Positions 23,142 to 35,756 of a DNA stretch of 64,000 bases are shown one piece after another. The DNA is taken from contig NC_083344.1 in assembly GCF_019175385.1 (NCBI RefSeq), positions 61,690,782-61,754,781 on the forward strand, given 5' to 3'. This DNA comes from Lycium barbarum. Its lineage: Eukaryota > Streptophyta > Magnoliopsida > Solanales > Solanaceae. The number at the start of each line of letters is the position of its first letter. Position 1 is the first letter of the stretch. Made by a program: the position numbers and the translations under genes. The notes below the pieces were generated by a model that was not told the DNA's origin, made no database searches, and saw only the letters and a list, made by a program, of their open reading frames with translations.

Positions 23142-26045
23142 TGTCACGACCCAAACCAATGGGCCATGACTAGTGCTCGAACTGGACACCCGTATACGAA
23201 CCTATTACATATAGTCAAACTGGAACTAAGGACAATATGGAAACTTGCAAAAACAAACGAAGGGTTCGCAACACCCCATATCATAAACCTATCTCCTGAG
23301 GAGTGACAACATAACAATAACACAATATGCAAGCCGACAAGGCTGCCACTATACACGGGGATATCCAAAGCATAACAATAACACCATACGTAAGCCGACA
23401 AGGCTGCCACTATACACAGGGATATCAAAAGTAAACCATATAGACACAGCTGACCAAAACTTATGTACAACCCACATATGTGTCTACAGACCTCTAAGAG
23501 TACAAGAGTGAAGTATGATGGGACAGGGCCCCGCCGTACCCCTGGATATATATAAGTCTATATAGAAGATCTGGACCCAAATATCTAGGCTCCGAAACAA
23601 TGAAGCTCTCCAAATAGCCGAGAAGAAGTCTTAAGCTGGAGGATCACCAAATTGAGTATCTGTACCTGCGGCCATGAAACGCAGCCCCCGAAGAAAGGGG
23701 GTCAGTACGGAATATGTACTGAGGATATAAAGCATGTAATGCAATAAAGAGAATCATAACTAAATAGAAGACTACAGAAGGCAAGTATGATAATCAAAGA
23801 TACCAATGCACCTGTGCCTTACGAGATAAGAATCATGCATGTCTATACCATATACCATATCTGGCCCATTATGGGACTCGGTGAATAAAGTCATCATATA
23901 CCATACTCAGCGCCATAATCACATCATAATAATCATATACCGTACCCGGCCATCTAGTGAGGGACTCGGTGAACAATACAGGGAAACTGTGCACGAAAAC
24001 ATACCCGGCCCGGGACTCGGTGAAAGATTTATTAACAGTATGCACGAGCAGAGTAATGAGCAACCATATGCAGACTAAATCACCATCTGAGACTCAATAG
24101 AATAAGTAGAATAAACTAACACTTGAGTATCAAAGACAACAGTTATGTCAAATGCCCCTCGAATGTCATTATGGATCATATTAAATAGAACTTCAGGAAT
24201 CATAGACACGTATCAAAACATAGTGAAATAGGTTCTGGAAATCAAGGTCATTAGCTATCATAGTGTCTTTAAGAATATGAACTTCTTTGGAGTTATACGC
24301 TCGTCGTCTATTTATTTCATAAAGATCATGCCAAAAAGAAAGAAAAGTTACCTTTACATACCTTGATTTACGACCCTCGGAACAATTATGATGAATCAGC
24401 CCATTTTTAAGACTTTATCTACAAGATAATAATAGTAACACAAGCATTAGCCAACTTGTAATCAAGCACAACCAACAAGACAACATATGGACAATACGAC
24501 GAGCCACGAGCTTGCTTTATGACAACTATTCGGCGTTTCACCTTGCCCTCCTCCAAAAACTCCATAACAACAATAATACAACTAGGCTATGTACACATTA
24601 GCTCAACCTCATGTTCAGAAATTTAATTACGATAAGAGCAGCCCGGCTATAGCCTATACAAATTCGGGCAGCATTTCCCCTGAGAACTCAACAATCCTCG
24701 AGATCCCAATTCAGCAAAAATATCGACAATATACCAACAATAGCAATACCAACAATTTCATATCAAGCTAGAATCGGATCCACCTCTAGATCATTTTCAA
24801 AACAGCCCACAATCACAATATCAATTAATTTCCATAAACGAGGAAATTATCTCAACAACACAACAACAACCACAATGGCAATAATGAGAACTATATGACA
24901 ACAACAACAGTTACGACACACCAATAATTAATTCTAACATCTCTTGCGATGTTTATTCATTCTGTCAATCCTTTAACCAATTATACGATATCTTACACGC
25001 TTGTTATCTTCCAAATTTACGAGCCATATCTACAACACGACAACAACATCAACCACCATCCAAGTACAATAAAACTACTTCAACATCATTTTAACAACAA
25101 GTTCGAAACAGTCCACCCAAACTACAACATAAAAAATACGATTTTCAATCTTTACTTCGCAAAATTACAAACACACGGAAAAGAGTATAATATTTCCATG
25201 AACAACAGCACCCATACTTATCTATAACTATATTTCCAGCCCTTCAACATATCAAATTACCTTCATTACAATACCATGATAATGACAACACTAATCAAAC
25301 TTAATCCAATTAGAACAACTCCAATTCTGCCCACTTACAACGCCAACAATAATCATGTAATTTTCTTACTTCAAATGTCGTTTAATACACTTTAATCTCT
25401 CCATTACAACATCATTAACTCCGATTACATTACAAGAAGAAGAAATCTTACCTTAAAGTGATTGGGACAGATCCTACAATCACTTGCACCAATTGCACCA
25501 CTTCTTCTTCTTCATTTTAAATTCTAACTTTGGTTCTCCCTTGCACACGTAAAGCACCCTTGGAATTTAATTTTTTTCTATCAAAATCTTGAGCCTCATT
25601 GTGGACTGCCATGGCCGTGAGGTTGGCAGCCATAGCTGTTCATGGTTCTCTCTCTAAATTAATTTTGTGAAGATGAAATATGAGCTATGCTTTGTCATCA
25701 ACCAAGTTATATATGCTACCAGCTCTTAAGACATGTGTCCAACCACAATGACAAGTGTCCCACTCAACTAAACACCAATCAGATTCAGCCATGTTTTATG
25801 GGGCCCACTTAGTGGTTTAATTAGCTTAATTAATCATTAATCCCCACTTAATAATCTGATCATGGTTAATTAATCCCTAATCTCCACTAATATTTCTACA
25901 CTAATTGAAATTTACAACCAAATCGTGCACTTATTAAAATCGGGTTTAAAAAGTCCTTGTCCCATATCTCAAAAATAACCTTGTCCTTGAACTTATGTCG
26001 ATTAGCTTACGAATAATCCAACATACAAAAATACAGGGTATAACA
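23142..26045 (-). repeat. 5' LTR of element E
   Basis: 2904 bp, plus-strand ends TGTCACGACCC and ATACAGGGTATAACA. The primer site lies at its left, so this is the 5' LTR of a minus-strand element. Sites: tandem hairpins 23685-23721, second donor-like site (GT complement 24360-24361), eroded palindrome near 24670, canonical donor TTAAG|GTAAGATTTC (complement 25450-25451), TATA box near 25707-25714. It is inserted in the 5' LTR of D at 26046; the other E LTR is off-window. Confidence 0.88.
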
Positions 26046-27126
26046 TCTCAAGACCTCTAGAAGGTTCCACACGTTTCACTAAGGAGATGCTGCCCAATTT
26101 TCGTTAGCTTTGGCTTAAGCTTAAGTATGTTTCCGATTATCTCAACTTAGTACGAATGCTCTTTAATGTAGAATCGTGAACATTGGAGGAAAACGTTTAA
26201 TTGATAAAGTTGGAGAAACATAAAGATATATAATGCTAGTTTCTTCAAGGTGAGGCATGATGGTCATAACTACTCGATAATGGAAATCGAGGGTTCTCGA
26301 CCTTACGTCACCCCGATAGAGTTATAGTTTGTACTTGAGTTTTAATGCATGCTTTATGATAAGTATATAATGATTAGATTACACCGCGCCTACATGGCCG
26401 GCCAGACACCGCTAAGGTAGGCGGAATACACACTATGTCTAGATGGCATGGGCAGACACCACTAGTGGGCGACATGAGATGGTTACCCCGAACGCGGGAG
26501 GCCTGGACGCGGGCTAATGATGATCACACCGTACCTATATGGTCGGGAAGCTTATATATGCATACTCGATTTAATGTTGTTTGTGATGTAAGTTAGCATG
26601 CATTATTCTGTCTTAAGTGACATCCAGTTGCAGGTTGTTTCCTTACTTAATGTTCTCTTGTATCTTCGATATGTTATTATTATACATGCCTTACATACTC
26701 AGTACATTGTTCATACTAACGTCCTTTCTTTTTGGACGTTGTGTTCATGCCCACAGGTAGGCAGGGAGGCGGTCTTGATCCTTATGAGCTACTCGGCAGA
26801 TTCACAGGAGCACTCCACTATTCCGTAGGTGCCATTTGTTGATACATTCTTTTGTGTATATATATTAGGCACGACGGGGTCCAGTCCTATGCTTATGTCT
26901 CAGTACTCTAGTAGAGGCTTGTAGATATAGATACGTGGGTAGTAGTTGTCTCATGGATACATTAGTGTATATTTTTGTATATCATTTTTGCAGCCGTGAG
27001 GGCTTATGTATATTTATGTAATGCCTTAGAGATTATATGTGTTCAGGTTGTGTATGATGGTTAGCATGAGTGGTGCTCGGTAGTCATCTCCGGGTACTCG
27101 TCATGGCCCCTAGTCGGGTTGTGATA
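26046..27126 (+). repeat. 5' LTR of element D, right part, with deletions
   Basis: Matches the 3' LTR of D from TCTCAAGACCTCTAGAAGG (29184) to its end, but lacks about 0.5 kb (29223-29747 in the other copy) and about 0.25 kb near 29902-30163. It ends GGTTGTGATA instead of GTGACA. The left part lies beyond element E, off-window. The second LTR hairpin is retained near 26718-26741 with arms ACGTCC/GGACGT. Confidence 0.82.
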
Positions 27127-27332
27127 GAAGTGGTAGTAGAGAAGTTCCGTCCTAGGGTGTGTCTACGAGCCGTGTCCAGAAGAGTCTCGTTTATAGGTGT
27201 GAGGAGCGCTACACTTATAAACAAGAGGCTGCGGGGCATTTAGGAATAATGACCGTCTTCTTCTTATTAGATCGTGTGATAGAGCTATATTATATGATTT
27301 CCTTTCCCTAATTGTGCATTATGATTTCAGCG
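27127..27332 (+). other. Decayed primer site and leader of element D
   Basis: The expected TGGTATCAGAGC is mutated to TGGTAGTAGAG. The leader still aligns with that of H, with the 34-nt hairpin at 27189-27222 (loop GGAGCGC, containing AGCGCT) and an acceptor-like CCCTAAT...TTTCAG (AG at 27329-27330) two bases before the ATG. Confidence 0.75.
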
Positions 27333-28427
27333 ATGCCGGTAAAGAGAAAAGCCACAGTTGCCTAGAAGGGCAAGGCGACTACAGCACGGCGAATGGAAAG
27401 GGAGCCACCAACGGATATAGAAGAAGGTGAATCCCATAATGAGGATCCATTCAATACCTCTCATACCCCGTCTATCCTAGAAGAACAAGGAGGGGCTTCA
27501 GCTACAGCTCCTATGCCTCCAGTTGCTCCACCGGGTGCTTCGGGTCAACAAATGACTGTGGCCATTCAGTTATTGACCCAGTTGGTTGCCGCTCAGGCTC
27601 AAGGCAAAGTGCGGGTCCTGGTGATAGAGCCACTAGTGCAAGGGCTCCTGATTTATACAGTCCGTATATGTTACGGGCATGTGTGGTAGATTTCGGTGGT
27701 AGTTGGGATGACCACTTATCGCTTATTGAGTTTCTATACAACAACAGCTATCATTCCAGTATTCAGATGGCCCCGTATGAAGCTCTATATGGAAGAAAGT
27801 GTAGATCCCCAATTGGGTGGTTTGAAGTAGGAGAGATACAACTAATAGGTCCAGAGTTGATTCAACAAGCAGTGGCAAAGATCAAGGTTATCCTAGATCG
27901 ATTATTGATAGCCCAAAGTCGCCCGAAATCTTATGCGGACAACTATCGGCGAGACTTAGAATTCCAAGTTGATGATTGGATATTCTTAAAGGTATCACCG
28001 ATGAAAGGTGTGATGAGATTTGGTAAGAAGGAAAAATTAAGTCCTCGATACATTGCACCTTATAAGATTGTTCGCAAGATATGCCAACTAGCCTATGAAC
28101 TGGACTTACCCCAGAACATGAAACAATCCATCCAGTTTTCCATGAATCAATGCTCCGTAAGTGTGTCAGAGATCCTACTAGGATCGTGCCTGTAGATGAT
28201 GTTCAAGTTACGAAAAGATTGGCTTATGAAGAGGTACTTATTGCTATACTAGATAGGTAAGTACGGAAACTTAGAAATAAAGAGGTAGCCTCAGTTAAGG
28301 TCTTGTGGAAAAACAATAATCGAGGGGAAATGACTTTGGAAGTGGAAGAAAACATGAAGTCCAAGTACCCACACTTATTTCAACTCCTGGAAGAGATTCA
28401 AGATGAGACATCAGTATTATGAGGTAT
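27333..28427 (+). pseudogene. Gag-integrase remnant of element D
   Basis: The Gag N-terminus starts at 27333, has a TAG stop at 27363-27365, and resembles that of H (ASGQ...AIQLLTQLVAAQ). Near 27660 it jumps to the end of the integrase core (LRACVVDFGGSWDDHL), so the rest of Gag, protease, reverse transcriptase, RNase H and most of integrase are deleted. The integrase tail and GPY-like region run to about 28130. A frameshift follows, then a chromodomain with a TAA near 28259. It cannot make a working product. Confidence 0.85.
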
Positions 28428-28590
28428 GTAATGCTTTCTTTTAGTGCTTTTGGTCGTGTGTGGCCATATTTTTCTTGCCATTATATTGTAGTCTGGTGAT
28501 ATGTTGTTATTGTGCGCTGTTACGACATTATGGTAGCGCCATATTACAGGGAAAACTCTGGCAAAATTTTTGTACGATTCCCGAAAACTT

Positions 28591-28627
28591 AACATTCGAG
28601 GACGAATGTTATTAAAGGGGGGAAAAG
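28591..28627 (+). promoter_or_regulatory. Hairpin and polypurine tract of element D
   Basis: Arms AACATTCG and CGAATGTT around AGGA at 28591-28610, then TTAAAGGGGGGAAAAG ending at the 3' LTR. Confidence 0.85.
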
Positions 28628-30721
28628 TGTTACACCTCAGAAAATTTCATGTCGTTGCACGGTAAATAGACTAATGTAGTGTAAGATGTATATGATGTCC
28701 CTACAAGTAAGAAGGGGTACTTAACAATTCTAATTAAGATTCCAAAGATATTCAAGGCAAGAGAAGAAAGTTCGTTGAAGAAGGTGGTAAAGTGTAAGTC
28801 GTGCTTTGAAAAGGGTTTCAAAGTACCGAGCTAGTGTTGATTTAATAATGTCTTGAGGAAAAGTTATAATGCTCCTTAGATTGTTAATGAAGTGTTAAAC
28901 AAGTGCTAAGAAGGTTCCATAAGGATTGGAGATCAAACAAAACGACGAGATTAACTTCAGAAAAATAGAGTTATACGACCACTTATATAGTCCGTATAAC
29001 TTTATACGGTCCGTATAAGGGGTCCGTATAACCTTACAGAAAAGGGGATTTCCCTGATGGTGAAATACGATCACTTATACGAACCGTATAAGGGTCTGTA
29101 TAACTCCCGTTGGGCTGAGTATTTTCCAAGTATAAATATATGTTCCTACTTCTAATTTCTCATTTTTCCAACTTCTCCACTTCTCTCAAGACCTCTAGAA
29201 GGTTCCACACATTTCACTAACATAAATTCAAGGGAAATCAAAGATCAAATACCAAAACTAGTAGAATCAAGTACAAAAATGCTAATGAGGGTTGATGGAA
29301 GCTAGAAATTTCTTTGGAAGTGGAGCTAGGGTTTTCTCCAAGTGAAGCAATTCCATCCAAAACCTTTTCCTTCACAATCAAAGGTAAGTTTTATGTTCAT
29401 TTCATGCTATTAAGAGTATTGAATAGTTGAAAGACTTAGATTATGGAAGAAAGTAGAGAATAGGTTACAAATAAAAGAATGGCATTCTTGAATAGTAGTT
29501 TGACATGAATTATGATTCTTGAGATGTTATGAGTGAAATCTTGTTGTAAATGATACAAATGATGTTAAAGAGGTACTATATGAGAAGGAATACGATGTTA
29601 TGCCATAGCTATGGTCATGAATCATTTTGATAGGGAATTGTGGGAATTGGATAATGTCGAACTTGACAAAGTTATTGATTACGCTATTATGAATATTTTT
29701 ATTGATGTTAGGGGTTTTTATAGCAGATGGAGGAAGTTATAGAAACAAAGGAGATGCTGCCTCATTTTCGTTAGCTTTGGCTTAAGCTTAAGTATGTTTC
29801 TGATTATCTAATCTTAGTACGAATTCTCTTAAATGTAGAATCGTGAACATTGGAGGAAAGCGTTTAATTGTTAAAGTTGGAGAGACGTAAAGGTATGTAA
29901 GGCTAGTCCCTTCTTCTCTACGGCATGATTCCTATAACGTGACTTTCTTTATCTTTCCATGACTCTCTTATATTCCGAAAACTATGAGTCTATGATTACT
30001 AAGAGCTTCGTATGAAATAAAGATAAGAGATGCGTTGTGAATATGAAGATGATGATGATGATGAGTCTAAGTCTAGTGATTCTAAAGCTTATGATATGAT
30101 AGTCTTACAAAGCTAATGATTCCTTGATGTTGCTCATTGTTATACTCATCTTATAATGCTAGTTCCTTCGTGGCGTGATGATCATAACTACTCCATAATG
30201 GAAATCGGGGATTCTCGACCTTACGTCACCCCGATAGAGTTATAGATTATACTTGAGTTTTAATGCATGCTTTATGATAAGTATATAATGATTAGATTAC
30301 ACCGCGCCTACATGGTCGGGCAGACACCGCTAAGGCGGGCAGCATACACATCATGTCTAGATGGCATGGGCAGACACCACTAGTGGGCGGCATGAGATGG
30401 TTACCCCGGACGCAGGAGACCTGGACGCGGGCTAATTATGATCACACCGTACCTATATGGTCAGGCAGATTGTATATACATACTCGATATGATGTTGTTT
30501 ATGATGTAAGTTAGCATGCATTATTCTGTCTTAAGTGACATCCAGTTGCAGGTTGTTTCCTTACTTAATGTTGTTTTGTCTCTTCGACATGTTATTATTG
30601 TATATGCCTTACACACTCAGTGCACTGTTCGTACTGACGTCCTTTCTTTTTGGACGCTGTGTTCATGCCCACAGGTAGGCAGGGAGGCGGCCCAGATCTT
30701 TAGGAGCTACTCGACAGATTC
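28628..30721 (+). repeat. 3' LTR of element D, left part
   Basis: Starts TGTTACACCTCAGAAAA at 28628 and is interrupted by element C. With 51394-51716 it totals about 2417 bp, close to the 2403 bp of H, which it resembles. Sites: TACGGNCCGTA-type array 28980-29105, TATA box TATAAATA 29131-29138, strong donor CAAAG|GTAAGTTT with GT at 29384, second donor-like GT at 29893, tandem hairpins 30618-30656. Confidence 0.88.
30717..30721. repeat. Target site duplication of element C (left)
   Basis: GATTC, repeated at 51389-51393. Confidence 0.9.
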
Positions 30722-33700
30722 TGTCACGACCCAACCCCGTAGGCCATGACTAGTGCCCGATCTGGGCACTCAAACGCATTCTAGTATATGGCAGAAGCCG
30801 ACAAGGCTTTATTTCAAATTTAGCTAATTTTTAGAAAAATTTCGGCAGAGTTTCCTTCGTTTTACGGACTATCCCATATATCCTGCACGCAGAAAATACC
30901 AACAAAGGCCACGCAGGGCCAACAAAGCAACATCTAAATATATGCGGACCGGCCGCCGCGGCGAATGGGATCGCCCAAACACAACATAAGCACCCAACTG
31001 TACAGAAAGATCCCGACCCACAACATGTCCACAGACCTCTAACAAACCGACAGAATTATATGACGGGACAGGGCCCCGCCGTACCCATGAACGAGAATAT
31101 ACATATATAGAAGTGACAGACTATACCAAAAGATGGCTCTGAATAAAAGAGCGCTCCAAGAATAGCAGAATGAGATCCTAAGCAGACGGATCAGCAAACC
31201 TGTCGTCGGTACCTGCGCGGCATGAAAACGCAGCCCCCGAAGAAAAAGGGGGTCAGTACGAAATATGTACTGAATATGTAAAGCCTGAGCTGCAGAAACA
31301 AAATCATAACTGGTGCAGAACATACAGAAAGTAAACGGAAAATCCAAAGTATCAGATACATATTTCCAAAACATGCAGAGTATGTACAGAACATATGTCA
31401 TATCAAATCCGGCCCCTGCCAAGGGACTCGGCAGACAGAACGTGGCCACCCTCCCGACGCTAGTGCCACAACACAGAAGAATCAGAATAGGGGCATAACC
31501 CCGTAACATAATATGTCATATCAGATGGCCATAGTAAATCATATCAGAACAAACGTACATGGCACAGCATACTCCACAAACCCATGTACGCATATACCTG
31601 CCCCCTCACATCGAGGCACGGCGAACAATGCAGGGGATTACGCTTGACAACATATCCTGGCCCGGGCTCAGTGTGGGAAACATTGGGGCATCCATGAATA
31701 GAGTCGTGAGAAACTAATGCAAGTAAAATATCATACATGTTTCCATAGACTCGATGAGGCATATCAAAGACAAACCGATCCGATGAAGTCGGAAGGAATC
31801 ATAGTAAATTAGTTTCGAGTATCAAAACAATTTATCAGACTTAACGGAATATTTAAAACCATATTAGTTAGGTAATTAAAAGGGTAGTCGAAACGTTTCT
31901 TTCAAAAATCGTTCAAAAAGGGGACTTTAGTACATTAAGGGCAAAACCGGGAATAGCGGGCCCACCTCGGAACAAGCAAGGCGGTGGGCTCAAATTACGC
32001 CCTTTAAGCTTATGGGGTCACCTATAAAGGTTCTACGGACATTCTATAGCTTTTCAAGGAGTTTAGAGAAAGTCTACATACTTTCAGGAAAAGCATATCA
32101 AAATGGTTCAATTCTACTGAAGGAAAAACGGAGATTTTCTCTTGCGGATTCCGATGGCCAAGAAGGTCTTTTGAGGCCCGAATCCGATCCTAAAACACTT
32201 AGACATGCCAAAAGAAGGATCGGGGTAGCTTTACATACCTTTCCAGCTCCTTACGCCTTTCCAAACTCACTTCCCGTTTCGTCAAAAATCTGCAAATGGT
32301 CAAGTTTGCCAATTGTAAGTTATAGATGCTACAAATTCAATTCAACTCTTATTTGTCTACCGAAATTTTGGCAGCACTTCCCCTATACATATAGCACCCC
32401 CGAGAACTTAACTGGGCTCACAATCATCAACAACAACCCAAGCAACAACATCAACATCAACAACAAACATTAGAAACACAATATGGCAACACTAGTTCTA
32501 CTTGCCGACATAATGTCATAACCTTTACTTCAACCTTAACTTTCAAACTATTCTCAACAATTTCACATTCATTATCAATCTAGATTACCACAACATAGTT
32601 TAAAAGCATTTCATATCGTTTTCCACAAGATATTCATACGATATACATAATATACAAACTTTCCGCCAAAGTCATAACGCATTCGAAACTTCTAATCTTT
32701 GACTTACGTATTCATAACATGATTCCATCTTCCAAATTCATCAATACCCGTCATAATTTGCAACCTAATAACTTCATTTTCATAATATCGCAAAATCATA
32801 CTTAAACGACATAAGTTTTCTACATTCCATTTCAAAGCAAACTCATATCGTTTTACTTTCATTTACATTGCAAGAATCACAATAACACAATTAACACACT
32901 AGACAAACTTAATCCATTTCCATTCCACACACCCCATACCACACGGCCAAACACCCCACTACCAACTACTATCCAATTCATTCAATTTTCATTTCCAAGA
33001 TGCATTTCATCCCATCCACAACTAGAATATGATATAAATTCAACACCTTACAATTATACACATACATATATACACGGCCACATGCCTATATACATATCCA
33101 CTTGGTAAACTTCTATTTTTCCGTACAATCAACTCATTCTCACATACTACAACGCAAACAAAACTTTATAACACAATAAAAAGGAATGAATCCTTACCTT
33201 TTTCTCTAGTCTTCTTTACTTGAACTAGTGATCAAATTGAGGAACCAAGTGCTTCTTCCTACAAGGCAACTACACCAAGTTAAAGAGGCTACCCAAATTA
33301 GTAGGAAAACCACAAAATATAAATTTTTGAAGCAAGATTTTTGTGGCTTATTTTTGCACTCCAAACCCGAAACCCTCCTCTCTTTCTCCTCTCTTGCTTT
33401 GTTTTTCTTGTCTTCTAAGTTTATTTTGAACTTTCCAATGTATATAATAGCCCCTTAATTAAATTGTCACATGGTTGCCATGTGACTTGGGTTTGGGCCA
33501 AGTATGTTGGCCGGCCACCCCTTTTGAGTTGGGCCCAAATTTTTCTTTCAATTATTTGGGCCCAATGGATTATAATTCCCGTTTTGTAATTCCCGAAACT
33601 AATTTTCGAAATCCCAAATTTGCCCTTAGCGTTCCTCGACACTTCCATATTAATATTCTTTCATAACAATTCAAGGGTTACATAAATTCAATTATGACCT

Positions 33701-33762
33701 TATTTCATACAAGTCCAAATTATTTCCAATTTTCCAAAGGTGTGAAAACACGGGATATAACA
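30722..33762 (-). repeat. 3' LTR of element C
   Basis: 3041 bp, close to the other copy (3034 bp) with scattered differences and short indels, so older than A and B. Tandem hairpins at 31234-31272; second donor-like site (GT complement 32237-32238); palindrome partly mutated near 32362; TATA box near 33441; perfect inverted repeat with arms GTCACATGG/CCATGTGAC at 33466-33486. Confidence 0.92.
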
Positions 33763-33798
33763 TCCTCCCCCCCTTTTAGAACATTCGTCCTCGAATGT
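33763..33798 (-). promoter_or_regulatory. Polypurine tract and hairpin of element C
   Basis: Minus-strand AAAGGGGGGGAGGA ends at the 3' LTR; hairpin arms ACATTCG/CGAATGT around AGGA occupy 33781-33798. Confidence 0.85.
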
Positions 33799-33843
33799 AA
33801 AATTAATCTTATAGGGTTTGAAACACTTTGGGGGAGTTCATGG

Positions 33844-35186
33844 TTACAAACAACACATATGACATACGATTGGCATTGAAAGGAAATTAAGTAGGGATTC
33901 AAGGTTACCTGTGGGCATAGGGAACAGATGAGGATATTTCTTCTTCATTTCTTCCTCGGACTCCCAGGTCATTTCCTCCCTATTCTCGTTCCACCACAGT
34001 ACCTTAACAGAGGCTACATCCTTATTACGGAGCCTCCGTACCTGAAGGTCCAAAATAGCTACGGGATGCTCCTCATAAGATAACAGCTCCGTCACCTGAA
34101 TATCATCCGCAGGGAATATTCTGGAGGGATCACCAATGCATTTGCGGAGCATAGACACATGGAATACCGGATGTACTGCTTCCAAATCAGATGGCAGGTC
34201 TAACTCATAGGCGACATTTCCGACTTTCCGCACGATCAGATAAGGCCCAATATAACGCGGACTAAGCTTACCCTTTCTGCCGAACCGCATTACGCCTTTC
34301 ATAGGCGATACCTTCAGAAATACCCAATCACCAACCTGGAATTCCAAAGGACGACGTCGTTTGTCAGCGTATGATTTCTGTCGACTCTGGGCTGCCAATA
34401 GTCGTTCCCGAATAAGTTTCACCGTATCAACGGCCTGCTGGATCATATCTGGGCCGATTAATTCTGTCTCGCCAATATCAAACCAGCCGATAGGTGACCT
34501 GCATTTCCTACCATATAAAGCCTCGTACGGAGCCATCTGGATGCTGGAATGGTAGCTGTTATTATAAGAAAATTCAATCAATGGCAAGTGATCCTCCCAG
34601 CTACCTATGAAATCAATAACACAGGCTCGCAACATATCTTCAAGCGTCTGGATAGTGCGCTCAGCCTATCCGTCACTCTGAGGATGGAAAGTTGTGCTCA
34701 GGCTCAGCTGAGTCCCTAATCCTTCCTGAAAAGATCTCCAGAAGTTCGCCGTGAACTGAGCACCTCTGTCAGTGATAATAGATATAGGAACTCCATGAAG
34801 CTTCACTATTTCTTTAATATAAAGCCTGGCATAATCCTCGGCGGAATAAGTAGTCCTGACGGGCAGAAAATGGGCTGATTTTGTCAGCCTATCAACAATA
34901 ACCCAGATGGAATTATACTTCCGTGGAGTGCGAGGCAACCCTGTAATGAAGTCCATATTAATGATCTCCCACTTCCACGTCGGAATTTCCATTTCCTGCA
35001 ACAGTCCACCCGGTTTCTGGTGTTCAATTTTGACCTGCTGACAATTTGGGCACTGGGCGACGAATTCTACGATATCCCGTTTCATACCGTCCCACCAGTA
35101 TAAGCATCGGAGATCATGGTACATCTTCGTAGACCCAGGATGGACCGAATAGCGAGCATAATGTGCCTCGCTCATAACCTGCTGCC
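33844..35186 (-). pseudogene. Integrase and chromodomain part of element C pol
   Basis: Continues the C reading frame on the far side of element B. It holds the integrase zinc finger (HPGSTKMY...CPNC), core aspartates (NMDF, TDRGAQF), a TAG at 34663-34665 just before AERTIQ that breaks the frame, then the core end, GPY region and a chromodomain ending at 33844. About 80% or more of residues look the same as in A. The stop alone prevents a full polyprotein. Confidence 0.88.
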
Positions 35187-35191
35187 GAAGA
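35187..35191. repeat. Target site duplication of element B (left)
   Basis: GAAGA, repeated at 44685-44689. Confidence 0.93.
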
Positions 35192-35741
35192 TGTTATGTT
35201 CCGTATTTTCGTATAACGGGAAATCAAGAAATAAATAAGACTTGTGTGTGTTGAGGAAATAATTTGATTCAAGTTGCTATGCTCATGTTGATTATGAAAT
35301 CATTGATGTCAAGACCTCGGGGAAGGCCGAGGGTAAATTTGGAAATTTAGAAATTAGTTTCGGGAATTACAAAACGGGACATTTCACGAATTGGGCCAAG
35401 TTTGGACAACAAGGAATTAGGCCCAAGTCTTTGGGGGTGGCCGGCCCCTAGAGAGGCCCAAACCCAATTTTAAAGGTCATGTGCTATGCACATGACCTCT
35501 ACATATGGATATATATCAATTCTCCCCTTGGACTTAGCAAGGAAAATCACAATTCAACTTGACTCCAACCAAAACCCCTCTCGGCCGTGTAGAGAAAAAG
35601 GAAAAAAAAAAAAAAATTCCCAAGCCTTGTGCTTGCTCTAAAAATCTTGAGTTTTACATAGTTGTGGAGTACTCAAGACGCTCTCCGACGTGATACAAGT
35701 AGTTTGGAGAAAGAGCGACGTTTGCGACAAGTCGGAAATTC

Positions 35742-35756
35742 AAGAAAAAGGTAAGA
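35742..35756 (+). promoter_or_regulatory. Predicted 5' splice site in the 5' LTR of B
   Basis: AAAAAG|GTAAG, about 238 nt after the TATA box. Paired with the acceptor at 38454-38455 it gives a 2705-nt intron spanning the primer site and leader hairpin. Confidence 0.62.
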
